Below are positions 46,026 through 57,079 of a stretch of DNA of 64,000 nt, one piece after another. Positions within the stretch are counted from its first letter, which is position 1. Every line of letters starts with the position of its first letter. Under the pieces are notes generated by a model. The model ran no database searches, had not been told where the DNA came from, and worked only from the letters and a program-made list of their open reading frames with translations. The translations under genes were made by a program, and so were the position numbers. Origin of the DNA: Panonychus citri (lineage: Eukaryota; Arthropoda; Arachnida; Trombidiformes; Tetranychidae); contig NW_026515543.1 in the NCBI RefSeq assembly GCF_014898815.1, positions 4,030,001-4,094,000 of the forward strand, in the 5' to 3' direction.

Positions 46026-46518
46026 AAAATTAATCGTATCTTTTTTTTTTCTTTTCCATTTGTTTTCCTGTTAATTTACTTTCTTTCTCGTTTTTTCATT
46101 CAGTTTCTTCCTCTTTCATCATGTTCATCATGTTCATCGGTTTCATCGTCATCTACTCTTCACCTTTCATTTGACTGATTGTCATGAAAGGGTTTCTCTT
46201 GATTAAAGGACAAAGGACAATTAGGGAGTTAATTGTTTCCTTCATTTTTGTTTGGTCTTTTTTTCCTCGTAGTTTTTTTTCATTCATCATTTGATTTATT
46301 TGAGTTTTTTCGAGTCATTTAAATTGTTTTTCGTGATTTGATTCTCTTGTTAATTGCTTAAAGATTGAACCTTTAGCTCGATCTATTGGTTTGATTATCA
46401 ACTGATTTGTTTTCTTTCAATTTAAATTAGTTTATTTTGTTGGAGTTTTTTTCGTTTTCATTCAATGTTTTGATCAATTGAAATTTGTTTTTATTTTGAT
46501 TGTTGTTTCGATTTTTTA

Positions 46519-48368
46519 TCAATTAAATGGATTCATTTGGTTCATTTGTGTCATATCTGGAAGCCCAATGTCCATTTTGACTTCGAGTCCCTGTCCATTA
46601 GGGTTTATAGCTGATCCAATGTTGGAAGTTAATTTTTGTAAAAATCCTCCTTGACCATTGGGATCGTTAGTGTTTTGGTCAATACGATTACTCTGAGCTC
46701 TGGAATCGGTGGTTGAAGATGAACTTGAGCTTGAATTTGAATTTGAATTTGATGAATTTATGGATGATGATGATGATGCTGAACTGTTTGCATTTCCTGT
46801 CTGATTTTATTTGTTGATCCTTGATTTTTATTAGATGACGAGGATCTACTCGAACCTGAGGTCGTACTTTGTCCCGATTGCGAAGGTGATTCACTCATTG
46901 AATTTACTGAATTTGAACTTGCACTTGAAGTAACTCCGTTCATTGAATAGCCTGAGTTCGAATTTGGATAATTTTTATTGTTCATTTTCTGATTTGAAGC
47001 AGATGAGGACGAACCTGCCGATGCGGATGATGAGGAAGAATTTTCTAACGCACTTTTCGAATCCTTACTTCCGGTATTTGATCCTATGCTTGATGCATCT
47101 TTTGAATTAGATACCGAACTTGAACCTGAAGTCATACTCTGACCTGACTGTGAGGTAAGTTCGTTCATCGAATTACCTGAATTAGAATTTGAAGCCGATG
47201 AGGCTGAAGAAGAAGCTGAGCTACTCGAATAAGATGATTTTCCTCTACTGGTTGAATCATTGCTTCCGGTATTTAACGCACTTCCTGAATTAGATACCGA
47301 CCTTGAATCGGAACCGAACGATCCTAATCCAAACGAATTAACTATTTGTCCTAAACTATTGGCGATGCTATTTATTGAATGTTTTCGATTTCTTTGATCA
47401 TTTGATTGATAAGAATCACTATCAGAATAATCATTGATTTGTTCATCGTTGCTCTCAGAGTTTCTACCTCTTTGTGACGATTTACTTGATGAAAACCTTT
47501 CAGTCTGTTGAGAATCTGAATCCGAACGTGAGCTCGACACATCATCTGAGTCCGAAGACGATGTCCCAAAACCATTTCCAAATGCTTCAAACAAACCTCC
47601 TAATCTGCTTGCAAAACTTTTACCAGTTCCCATCCCGTAATCGAGAGTGGACTTAAGTCCGAATGTTGTATCATCAGCACTTGATTGATCGCCATTATCA
47701 CTATCATATGAAGAATATGATTCACTTGCACTTTTTGTTCCTTTTCTTGAACTTTGGTTCGATTTACTTTTTTCAGATGATTTTGAATCTGAAGCAGAAC
47801 CAAAATCTAATAATCCAGTTACTTTATCCACGAATCCGCGACCATCAGCACGATCCAAACCTGAAGTTGCCCCTTTGTTAACCATTTTCAGGGTATTTTC
47901 TATTATGTTGCCATCTTCATCTTCTTCATCTTCTTCATCTTCTTCATCCTCATCTTCAGAATCTTCAGAGTTGGAACTCGAACTTTTAGATTCTTCGGAG
48001 TACGAATCAGAATCTTCAGAATCGACGTCTTCTTCTGCCTCATCTTCCGTTTCTTCTTCCGCTTCTTCCTCCGTATCATCTTCACTTTCTGTTTGCTCTC
48101 TCGTTTGTTTAGTTTTTTCCTCTTTATTTAATCCCAAACCAGAACCCAATTCACCATTAGCACTCATATCTATTCCAAGCCCGGAGAAAAGCCGACCAAT
48201 ACCCGAATCATCATCTGAATTAGAAAGTGAGCCATCATCACCTTGAGGATTCCCGTCAATACCAAAGGTTATTTTAATTGAATCGCTCAGATCGTCATCC
48301 AATGTTGGAGCACAAATTGAAGTAGTAACAATTGAAGCACATATAATTAAGATTCTTATACCTGTCAT
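46519..48368 (-). CDS. Secreted acidic Ser-rich low-complexity protein, frame broken once
   Basis: From the ATG at 48368 there is a signal peptide (MTGIRILIICASIVTTSICA), a Glu/Asp-rich block (about residues 85-160) and a long Ser/Asn/Gly region. The latter has imperfect ~80-residue repeats ending in QSGQSMTSGSS and QSGQSTTSGSS. The uninterrupted frame stops at 46758 after 536 codons. A second frame then continues with the same Ser/Asn composition into a non-repetitive C-terminus containing DPNGQGGFLQKL and NPNGQGLEVKMDIGLP, and stops at 46519. The break maps to an A-run (46805-46808 on the plus strand) one base shorter than a matching run upstream. No known family recognised. The composition suits a silk, mucin or matrix protein. 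Confidence 0.7.
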
Positions 48369-48787
48369 TGTTAATTATTGTCGAGCAATTAAAATATCGA
48401 AACAATTTAATCAAGTTAACTGAATTGTCGATGAAAATAAAACTACTGTTTCCTATTGTTTCCATCATCATCTAGATAACAATTTATCTTCAGCTGTAAT
48501 TGTTTAGCTTTGTTTATATTCCCATTATGTTAATTTTTACTGTTTTAATTAACTATGATAATAAATCAACGTTGATTTAAATGTGAATTTAATTAAAGTT
48601 TAAGAGATGAGCGATTATTAATCGATTTCAATCGAATCTTTTTCTTGATAAATCGAAATTTTTTCTTCCTTTTCTGGTTAACATTTACACTTGTTGTCAT
48701 CTGTTGTTGATTATTATTGATTTATATTGTTTAATTTGGTTGAATTGTTTTTCTTTCTTACCAATCAGCTTTCTATTAACTGATTTG
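48369..48787. other. Divergent promoter region
   Basis: 419 bp between the Ser-rich gene (minus) and PTPS (plus). It probably contains both promoters. No motif I can name with confidence. Confidence 0.45.
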
Positions 48788-49228
48788 ATGGATAAAAAAG
48801 GTTCACCGATAGTTTACCTGACGAAGAAAATTTCATTCAGTGCTGCTCATCGTTTGAACTCTTCTAGACTTGATTCACTCACTAATGGTAAAATCTATGG
48901 AAAATGTAATAATATCAATGGACATGGTCACAATTATCGAGTTGAAGTTAATTTACGAGGACCAATCGACGAAGAAACCGGAATGCTCATCAATTTAACT
49001 CAATTGAAGCGAATCATGGAACAAGTAATTGAAACAGTTGACCATAAATTCATTGATAGGGATGTCCCTTATTTCATTGATTCTGGGAAAGTCTCAACGG
49101 TGGAAAACATTTCTGTTTATCTTTATGATTCGGTGAAAGAGAAACTACCTAGAGATATACTCTATTCTGTTATTGTCCATGAAACTGATGACAATGTTGT
49201 TGAATATCGGGGAGAAAAAATCAATTGA
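48788..49228 (+). CDS. 6-pyruvoyl-tetrahydropterin synthase (PTPS)
   Basis: A single exon of 146 aa starts at the first ATG of the frame. PTPS converts 7,8-dihydroneopterin triphosphate to 6-pyruvoyl-tetrahydropterin, the second step of tetrahydrobiopterin synthesis. BH4 is the cofactor for aromatic amino acid hydroxylases and nitric oxide synthase. The zinc ligands are present: H21 in SFSAAHRL and H46/H48 in NGHGHNY. So are the catalytic triad C40 (YGKCNN), D85 and H86 (TVDHKF), and the pterin-binding Glu E132 (HETDDN). The length matches the mammalian enzyme (~144-145 aa). The gene has no intron in the coding part. It converges with mL53, 160 bp away. Confidence 0.96.
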   Translation: MDKKGSPIVYLTKKISFSAAHRLNSSRLDSLTNGKIYGKCNNINGHGHNYRVEVNLRGPIDEETGMLINLTQLKRIMEQVIETVDHKFIDRDVPYFIDSGKVSTVENISVYLYDSVKEKLPRDILYSVIVHETDDNVVEYRGEKIN

Positions 49229-49388
49229 CCATCACGATTTCAATATTGTTCAATTGGAGCTTTTCGACCAACTTTTTTCTCTCTCTCTTCTATTACAGTA
49301 TTACAAGTAAATATACTACAGGATTTTACATCAGGACCAAATCAAATATTCCAAGAACAAGATTAATCCATCGATTTTAATAAGTTAA

Positions 49389-49921
49389 TTATTCTTCAGA
49401 AAAATCTGCCTCCACTTCAGCCAGTTTACTGTTTAGATGGTACAAAATATCAATTGTTTGTAGAAGACCAGTTTTATATACCAATTTTTTACCATTCTCT
49501 GTCAATTAATAAACAAGTATTAATATTGAAAACAACAAGAAAATCTGATGTATATTTACTTAGGAAGAATTGTAACTCAGGTTCGTTTCCAGAATTAACA
49601 ATATTCGTCTTCAAGATACATTCCTCATTTGTCTTGCGAATCCTTTTGTTGGATAAAAATTGGATCATCTCTCTGAAAAAGAATCACAGTAATTAGTTAA
49701 TTTTACCATTATATTGATGTAAAGAAGATAAACAATTACCTGAAAGAAGCGATATTAGGATAAAATGGATCTAAATTTGCTTGAATTCTCTCAATTCTTT
49801 TTAAATTGATTCTCTTTGCATTGTTATAAAGATCAGCAAGATTCGGATCTGAGCCTTTTCTTGGTAATCGAAGAGCGTTTTTAGAGACAAAATTGTCGAA
49901 GAAAATTTTCCTTCCGGCCAT
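49389..49921 (-). CDS. mRpL53: Mitochondrial large ribosomal subunit protein mL53 (MRPL53)
   Basis: Three short exons, 49921-49740, 49672-49560 and 49498-49389, give 405 nt, 134 aa. The second and third exons are easy to miss. The central pattern, DPFYPNIASFREMIQFLS then KRIRKTNEEC, then NSGNEPELQFFLKNGKKLVY and LLQTIDIL, follows the mL53 layout: a PF..N..S.R.FL segment, a RSTN..C-like strand, GSEP, and DG.RLI. It is a thioredoxin-like component of the animal mitoribosome. Length is close to human MRPL53 (112 aa) with a longer N-terminus that is Lys/Arg-rich, fitting mitochondrial import. Introns are 67 and 61 nt. Confidence 0.82.
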
Positions 49922-50508
49922 TTTTAAACAGAATCACAAGAAAAAATTAATCAAAAAGAGATACGGTAACAATTAACTAATCATAATTAGAAAAGTGAAA
50001 ATGTGTTGTAAACAAAACATTCAAATCTCCATAGAACCAGAAAGATAAACATTGAAGAGAAAAAGAAAAGCGCCAAATATGAAAATAATATTCGTTTAAT
50101 GAACTAAATGAAAGAAATATCGATTTCGTTCAGAACTTTATTTGGATTTTTCTTTTGGACTATTCCGTCAAGAGTATAATCGACTACTGGTCAGTGTCCA
50201 GTTAGAGTTATTTTCGAAATTGAACCGGTTCTACTAATTGAAAATACGAATCGATTATAAATTTACCGTTACAATTTCATTTTCTGTTTATTATTTAATT
50301 GTTTCAAACTTTTAACCATTTACATGATATAATTGTTCATCATAATATCAGAAATTATTTGGGAAGAAACAGATTTTAACTTGATTGTGAAACTAACAAT
50401 TAACTTTGTTCTTTCATCAATTAACTACTTTGAGAAATGATCTTGAACATTATTCCTTTCAAATTAAGTTGATTAGTTAACGAAACATTTTATTTATTGT
50501 TCGCGATT
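49922..50508. other. Between mL53 5' end and GluN1 3' end
   Basis: 587 bp, AT-rich. It should contain the mL53 promoter and the GluN1 3' UTR. No ORF. Confidence 0.5.
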
Positions 50509-53500
50509 TCAGACGGCAAAGTAGCCTTTAACTCGCCTCATGTACGGAGTGTGTTGTTGTTGTGGAGTTCGAGGAGGTCGTGGTGATGTTGATAATGGCG
50601 GTGGTGGTGGAGGTGGTATATCAGGGTCTAATTGACTCGAATATGAAGTGGCCACTTCTCCAACGGACGGAACATCTTGACCAGTTGATGGATAGTAACC
50701 TGATGATTGATACAAACCCTCTGAGGGCATTTGCCCTGAACCAGAATTGTTTCCAGATGATAGAGGAAGTGGCGGTATTTGTGGTTGTTGTGATGAATAT
50801 GATTGACCAATATCAGGAAGATTGGACGAGATAGTATATGAAGTCGGAGATTTCATCATTTCATTCATGTTTCTTTCAACTGTATAAGGAGCCGATAAAC
50901 GGAAACCTGGAGCTGGTCTGGTGGATGGTGGATAAGGTGAGGTCGCAATCAAGTCCAAACGATTACGATCTTGTGTTTGCTGATCACGAGCTGTCCTTTT
51001 AAAAGGTAACGGTGGAGGTGGAGTAGGTGGAGGTCCCGATTGTTGACCGATCGGTATCACATTCGGAGGTGTCATTGGGGAGATTATATCAGCACCCGTT
51101 AATCCTCCAGATCCAATCATTGAGCTTGATAGTGTTAATGAGGTCGATGGATGGACCATATTGATTGGTACTTTAAAAGGAGCTTTCATTTGTTTTTGTC
51201 TCTGTAATTAAATAAAAGTAAAAAGTTAATTTGATCTGTCGGACAATGGAAATCGCATTGAAAGAGGAAAAGTTTTCGATTTTTTCTCACCGCGACAAGT
51301 GACCTCCATTTTTTGGCTGCTTTTTTCGCCGAATTTACTTGGCGAAATCTTTTCGCTTTCTGCCTCTTATAAGAAATCTCTATGGTGATGAATATAAATC
51401 CAGCGACGATTCCACCGGCGACCAGCATGAAAACACCCGCCATGTTTTTCAATCCCAAAGTGGTCGGAAAGTTTTCTTGAGTTTTATCACACTTTTCATC
51501 GCCCTTGAGGATCCATTTATTATCCAATCCCTCCATGTATCCAGATTCGTGCATACCGAGAATGGACAAAGTCACATTTTCCGTCCAAAATGAGTGTTTT
51601 TGTAAACCAATACCATAACCGGATCTACCAAATGTTTCACCGGAAATGATCAATTTACAATCTTGAGCAGCTTCATACTCTAATCGAGGTGAATCCCAAA
51701 AAAATACATTCAGATCACCGTCTTTAACAGCCTGAATTGCAGATTCAGTGTCTGGTTTATTGATCTCATCCATCAGTCGATACATATTGGACAATTCAAC
51801 TTGACCTCTAAAGTACATGTCAACTGAACTTCCCCTGACTGTAGCATAGGTAAATCCTTCAGCTGGATTCCTAAGTCTTGCATCATCCAAACTGGTGATT
51901 TCGGTCTCAGCCTGATCAAGAACCAGAAAAGCGGCCAAATTGGCGGTATAAGAAGCAACCACGATCATCGCAAATCCAGCCCAAACCATTCCTAAGACTC
52001 GAGCGGAAAAAGATCTCGGTGTTTTCTCACCAATACCCGAATTGAGTAAAACCCCCCAAGCAAAGAGCAGAGCCGAAGAAAAGTTCAAAGCCTTCTCTTC
52101 ATCAGGTCTTAAAGTGGCCACTTTCGAAAGTCCAAACGAACCAAAAGGACTAAAACGATCAAGAAGGTACAAAGCAAGAGCGACCACATGAACGGAAACC
52201 ATAACAAGTAACCAAAGGGTATTTTGAAATGGCTGCAAGAAAGAATCAAGCTTAGCACCTTTGGGAATTTTTTTCTGTAACATGGCGATTCCTTGATATT
52301 TAAATGGCTTCGAAAAGTCAATCACTTTCGCTCTCTCGGGATTAATTGTCAGAGGAGCAATTACCATATCAGCTCTTTTGTTGGTCAGCTCACCAACTAA
52401 ACCATTCCATTGCTTTTTACCTTCCAAGTTGAACCAATAAGCTCCGTACATTTTATCAGGAACCAAATATAAATTGTACGTGAATCCCATTTGATCAGCT
52501 AATTTGGTTAACAATTCAATGCAATAGCCTTTGCAACAATACAATGATTCCAGTCCAGTGATTGAATCATTCCGAGGACAGGGAATACTTCCTGGTGGAC
52601 AGGTTGATGTCGTTATTTGGGAAGATGAGGAAGATGGAGATGAAGTTGAAGAATCGGTGACCAGTTCATTAACTGGTGTCGCCCAAACGAAAGGAGCTTC
52701 GGCAATTGTAACAATCTTCAAGTGAGTTAGTACATAATAACCTGGTGGTTTTGTTAATGAGCCTCCAGGCCAAATGATTTCACTTTCATTTAGACTCATT
52801 ATCATTGAATCGGTTTTACGATTATAAACATATTTACCAACTTCGGTTTTAATACCTGAATGAATGTTGATTATCGAGTAATCTGATTCACGTCGATCAT
52901 TATTCTCATCAAAAGTGATCTTTCCCGTTGCTCCGTTTTCTAGAGTTTGATTTTTCAGATATTTCATGAAAGTAACTCCAGTCATCCATTGGTCAACAGT
53001 TCGACGACAATCATTTGGTGGTTGAGTGATATTCTCATGCTGATATAAATTTCTCAACGCCATTACGATGATATTAACACTATCTCGAATATGAGAAGCC
53101 TCATCTCGAGCATTTCTCAAAGTCGGACCAATGACACCGTTCGGTACATTTGATGAGCCAAGTGCTTGTTCTGAGACCAACCAAACGTACCCGAATCCGG
53201 TCATATTGAGACGTTCGATTTCTTTGAATATTTTCATCGCCGACTCTCGACTGGCATACAAAATGTACACTCGGCAACTTAACTCTTCTTTAGCCTTATT
53301 CATATCCGAAGTGATGTTTATTACCCTTGGATCATATTCGATAATCCTTTCAATTTTGATCTTACTTCTGTCGGCCATGTTTTGGAATCGATGTAAAGTC
53401 GATTGACCATCGTTGTCCGAAGAATGGATAAAAATGACCGATTGATAACCAAGAGAACGAAGAAGTTCAATCCAAACATCAGCTTGATGAGAATAAGGTT

Positions 53501-54094
53501 GAACAGTTCTCATGAAAGATCCATGAAGATTCTTATTCGATAATGAACAATCTCGATTGGAAATACCTTTCAAATGAATAGAGAAGAAGACGAAAAAAAG
53601 ATTCTTTAATCATAAACGAAAAGCGAAAAAAAAATCAACTGAGCATTTACCTATTACAGGTATGTTGTAAAATCCACAGGTAAATGATACCGAAGCTGGA
53701 GATGATTCCTCTGTATTCGGGTGGCTCACAATTACGGCGTAAACTTGTCGAGAGATTAAATTATCACAAACATCTTGAGCAGTTCGAATTGGATTAACAC
53801 TCATTGGAACCGTATTACCAATCAACTCAGTTCGAGCTGGAAGCATCAGTTTGCCCGTTTCGATTTGCTGTCATTGGGAAGAGAAAAACAATAATCAATT
53901 CACCTGTTCAACTCATTGAACATTGAGTAATTTACCTGTAAAAACAGGGCGATATTAGGACCAGAACTGAGAACAGCTCCAATGTTGAATACAACTCGAT
54001 CATCTAATGTTACATTCAAAGGTAAACACAAAATCAGGTATAAAAGGAAAAACATTTTACAATAATGATAACAATTAACCATCAATTTGATCAT
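50509..54094 (-). CDS. Nmdar1: Ionotropic glutamate receptor, NMDA subunit 1 (GluN1)
   Basis: Four exons: 54094-53936, 53867-53651, 53566-51291 and 51201-50509, 1114 aa. GluN1 is the obligate glycine-binding subunit of NMDA channels. A signal peptide and amino-terminal domain (…RTVQPYSHQADVW) precede S1, M1 (about 576-594), the pore loop FAWGVLLNSGIGE with the Asn (634) that sets Ca2+ permeability and Mg2+ block, the gate SYTANLAAF (664-672), S2 and M4 (about 834-855). Glycine-contact residues are kept: P530, T532, R537, S706, V707, W749, D750. A Ser/Thr-rich insert (SSTSSPSSSSSQ) sits before the S1 cysteines. The Pro-rich tail is unlike vertebrate C-termini and ends FAV. Either MIKLMVN or the Met four codons on could be the start. 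Confidence 0.96.
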
Positions 54095-54794
54095 ATTTTG
54101 AGTTTTATCAGGAAATGTTGATTGAACAACTTAAATTATTACAAGAGAAACAATTAAATTCATTAGCGTTGAAATGGTTTTTACACAATTCACTCAATTA
54201 TAATTATTCAATTATCTTTATGTGTTGATAATTTATTGCTCATCTTTTGTTCATTTCACTTGATTAACATGAAAAGTAAATTGCTGACAATTAAAAGATA
54301 AAGAAATCAGGAAGACTTTGTATATTTTAATCATTGTAATTGATTTACATTCAAATCAGCGGAGTAAATAATAAGTGTTGTTTACAAACTGATGAAACTG
54401 GAAAATGATGAGGATGAAGATGAAAAAACTCCCAGTTAAAAGCTCCCTCTGGTTAGATGGAGATACAAAGTTCATTTGATCTGAATATCAATTCAGCTGA
54501 ACTTTTGCTTTTCCTCATGAAAAATTTGTTTTATCAATCATGACGCTATTGTATCATAATTATGGTAATACTTTTATTCAATATATAAAAAGGTAATGAT
54601 AATGAAAATCATGATGACAAAAAAAAACATTATTAACAATTGAAGATCGTGATTAAATTTTGATCTAATTATTAGACTCATGATATTGATGAACAAGATT
54701 AAAATTCAATCAATAAGTGAAATTTAAATTGAACAATTTAAGATGAGCAGATGAAATTTCATTTGTTGGATTAATTTGTTTAATCATTTCAATT
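54095..54794. other. Intergenic, GluN1 promoter side
   Basis: 700 bp without ORFs. It probably holds the GluN1 promoter and the 3' UTR of the next gene. Confidence 0.5.
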
Positions 54795-55715
54795 TTATGA
54801 CATCAAATTAATTGGACTTTGATTGATTGGAAGTTGATTAGTTGATTCGGTTTGGCCAAAGTCCATTTTAGGTTCGGTTTTTTGTTCATTATTCATCATT
54901 GGTATCATGGCCTCTCGACTCTGAGTATCTGAATTCATTCCTGGTTGAGTTCCTTGAGTGGAGCTCGAGGCGATTGATGAATCACCATTGGCCTGAGAAT
55001 TAAAGGTCGAACTTACGTCATTGTTCATGTTTGGCCTTGGATTATCTATCGAATGAGACTCTTGACCATCGTTCATTTTAGATCGAAAACTTTGACTAAT
55101 ACTCTTAACTACACCTCCCAATTTGTGAGCAAGATCTTCCATGTTGCTCTCTCGTCCGATTGAGTTTCCTCTTCGAGTGGGAAAACCATTTCTACTCGAT
55201 ACAATTCTCGAATTACCGGCTCTTCGACCAAGGTGAGATTCTCGATGGGCTTTATCTTCCTCTTCTTCCTCTGTTACCTCTTCATCCGAATTCTCTTCTT
55301 CCTCTTCCTCTTCCTCTTCCTCTCCCTTTTCTTCTTCTTCTCCTTCTTCATCTTCTTGAGCTTCACCGTCATTTTCTTCATCGTCTTCAGTCTCTTCTTG
55401 TTCCTCGGATCCTTCGTCCTCTTCATATTTTTCGATATCTTGACCTTCTTCTTCTACCTCTTCTTCGACTTGTTCTTCTGAATTATCATCCACTTGACCA
55501 TCGTCTTCGATTTCGACTTGGACTTCATTTTCAAAAGTATTATTAACATCAAAAACTTCCTCAGTATCTTCGACCTGACGTTTCGATAAATCCCGTTTAT
55601 CATCCGCTTTATATCCTGAACGATTTGTAGCATCACTTAGAGTTCGAGACTTGATAATATTCACCGAGTTAAATATGAACAAACTACTAAGAACCAAAAC
55701 AATTAAAGATCCCAT
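54795..55715 (-). CDS. Secreted acidic low-complexity protein, unknown function
   Basis: A single exon of 306 aa starts at the first ATG (55715). A hydrophobic start (GSLIVLVLSSLFIFNSV) is a likely signal peptide. It is followed by a dibasic DKRDLSKR, about 110 residues that are mostly Glu/Asp, a basic LGRRAG..R segment, a possible amphipathic helix (EDLAHKLGGVVKSISQSF), and a Ser/Asn/Gln-rich tail ending INLMS. It shares architecture (signal, acidic block, Ser-rich part) and strand with 46519-48368, but I cannot align the two convincingly. Dibasic sites leave room for a processed precursor. Confidence 0.65.
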   Translation of the reverse strand: MGSLIVLVLSSLFIFNSVNIIKSRTLSDATNRSGYKADDKRDLSKRQVEDTEEVFDVNNTFENEVQVEIEDDGQVDDNSEEQVEEEVEEEGQDIEKYEEDEGSEEQEETEDDEENDGEAQEDEEGEEEEKGEEEEEEEEEENSDEEVTEEEEEDKAHRESHLGRRAGNSRIVSSRNGFPTRRGNSIGRESNMEDLAHKLGGVVKSISQSFRSKMNDGQESHSIDNPRPNMNNDVSSTFNSQANGDSSIASSSTQGTQPGMNSDTQSREAMIPMMNNEQKTEPKMDFGQTESTNQLPINQSPINLMS

Positions 55716-57079
55716 TATTATCGTAATCACCTTTCAATGAGTTTCAACAAGAAAAATAATTTAGACTAATTTAGTTAATCTCATTCGAAACAGAGAGTAA
55801 AAAATACAATGACATTATTAATGATTTACTATTGACGATAGTTACTGTTCATCCTACAAATTGTTAATTAAACAATTTCAGGTGAAACAATTAACTTTCC
55901 AATTCTAATTAAAAGTATTTATTTAATTTCAAGTTCATTATCTTGAAAACTGTTTAATTCATCTGAATCTAACTAAACCAACTTTTCTCATGAACCAGAA
56001 TCAAATTAACGTTTAAGTTAACCAACTGAATAATCAATCAAACAACAATTAAACAAATTAATCAATCTAAATGTTACCCAAAGCTCAGGTACGTCAATCA
56101 GTTTTGTCCCTAAATATCAATGTTGTATTGATGATTAGTTGTTGATTCAATTTTTGGATTGATTTCAATTAAAAGATCATTTTGATTCATTTATTGGTTT
56201 ATTCAATCAACTGTTAGTTAATCAACTATTAGTTAGATTGATTTCCGAGTAATCAAAGACACGAAACACTAATGGAAATTAACATTTGAACAAATTAATT
56301 GTTCAATCATTTTGATTGGAACATGAGTTTCTTTTAATTTGTTTAATTAATACATTAAGTATATTGTTATTGATATAATAGTTTAATTTGATTATGATGA
56401 TTAATTTGATAAAATTGTTGATGTTAATCATTTAAACGTGTGTTTTAATTGGTACTTTATCAAGGCCTCAGATTTATTGCTGATCATAGATTTGTTATCA
56501 TGACTTGATCGTTTCAATTTCAATTGTAGTCGTAACTTTTTTTTCGTTGGCGATTATCAATGATTAATTGTTGTTCATGGTGATTTAATCATTCAAATTT
56601 TATAATAATAGTAGTTAATGGATAGTTCATTCATTTAGATTTTTGTTTCGCACTCGTAAGCGTGGTGAAGAGTAACTCAGTTTTCAGGGTTGGTCAATGA
56701 TTAACTTTTCTTTTCCGTGAATCGCAATTTTATCAATGGATAGAGAAAAGTGGGCTGGATGCGAAAATATTTTCGTTATTAAGGGTCAATGATTTTCGAT
56801 GTGTTGACTGAGTATTTGATTTTCAAAGTGAATTAGAGATGCGAGAGTCTTGTCATTGTTGATTTTGTCGAGGTGATGATTGGAGTCATAAGCTGGTTTT
56901 ATAATTGTTATTGAGTCATTGTTATGTTATGGTTGGTGGGTGTAGAGAGAGAGAGAGAGAGAGAGAGATGTAAATTATCCTCAGAAAGTGTGGAAGCGGG
57001 TTCATGGTCAGTTCGACATAAACCTTGAGGTGACACTGATGGTAATGCGATTGGTGACGATGGTTTCGATTTGTTTTTG
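55716..57079. other. Intergenic, paxillin 3' side
   Basis: 1.36 kb of AT-rich sequence with a (GA)n run at 56944-56968. It probably includes the paxillin 3' UTR. No coding content. Confidence 0.5.

Larger units (their letters stand above)
36749..46518. other. Large gene-poor region upstream of MEF2
   Basis: 9.8 kb in which I can support no protein-coding or RNA gene. It is dominated by GA/CT, GATGAT and TTAATTG-type sequence. Any MEF2 5' UTR exons and enhancers are expected here. It includes a degenerate relative of the noncoding array near 37935-38003 and a CTCF-like site at 46009-46025. All open frames are short and made of simple repeats. Confidence 0.6.

Noticed and set aside
47875..48246. 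Plus-strand poly-Ser frame
   Set aside because: Antisense shadow of the GAA/GAT-rich acidic block of the secreted protein on minus.
55160..55546. Plus-strand Leu/Phe-rich frames (also 55233-55481)
   Set aside because: Antisense shadows of the Glu-rich tract of the 306-aa acidic protein.
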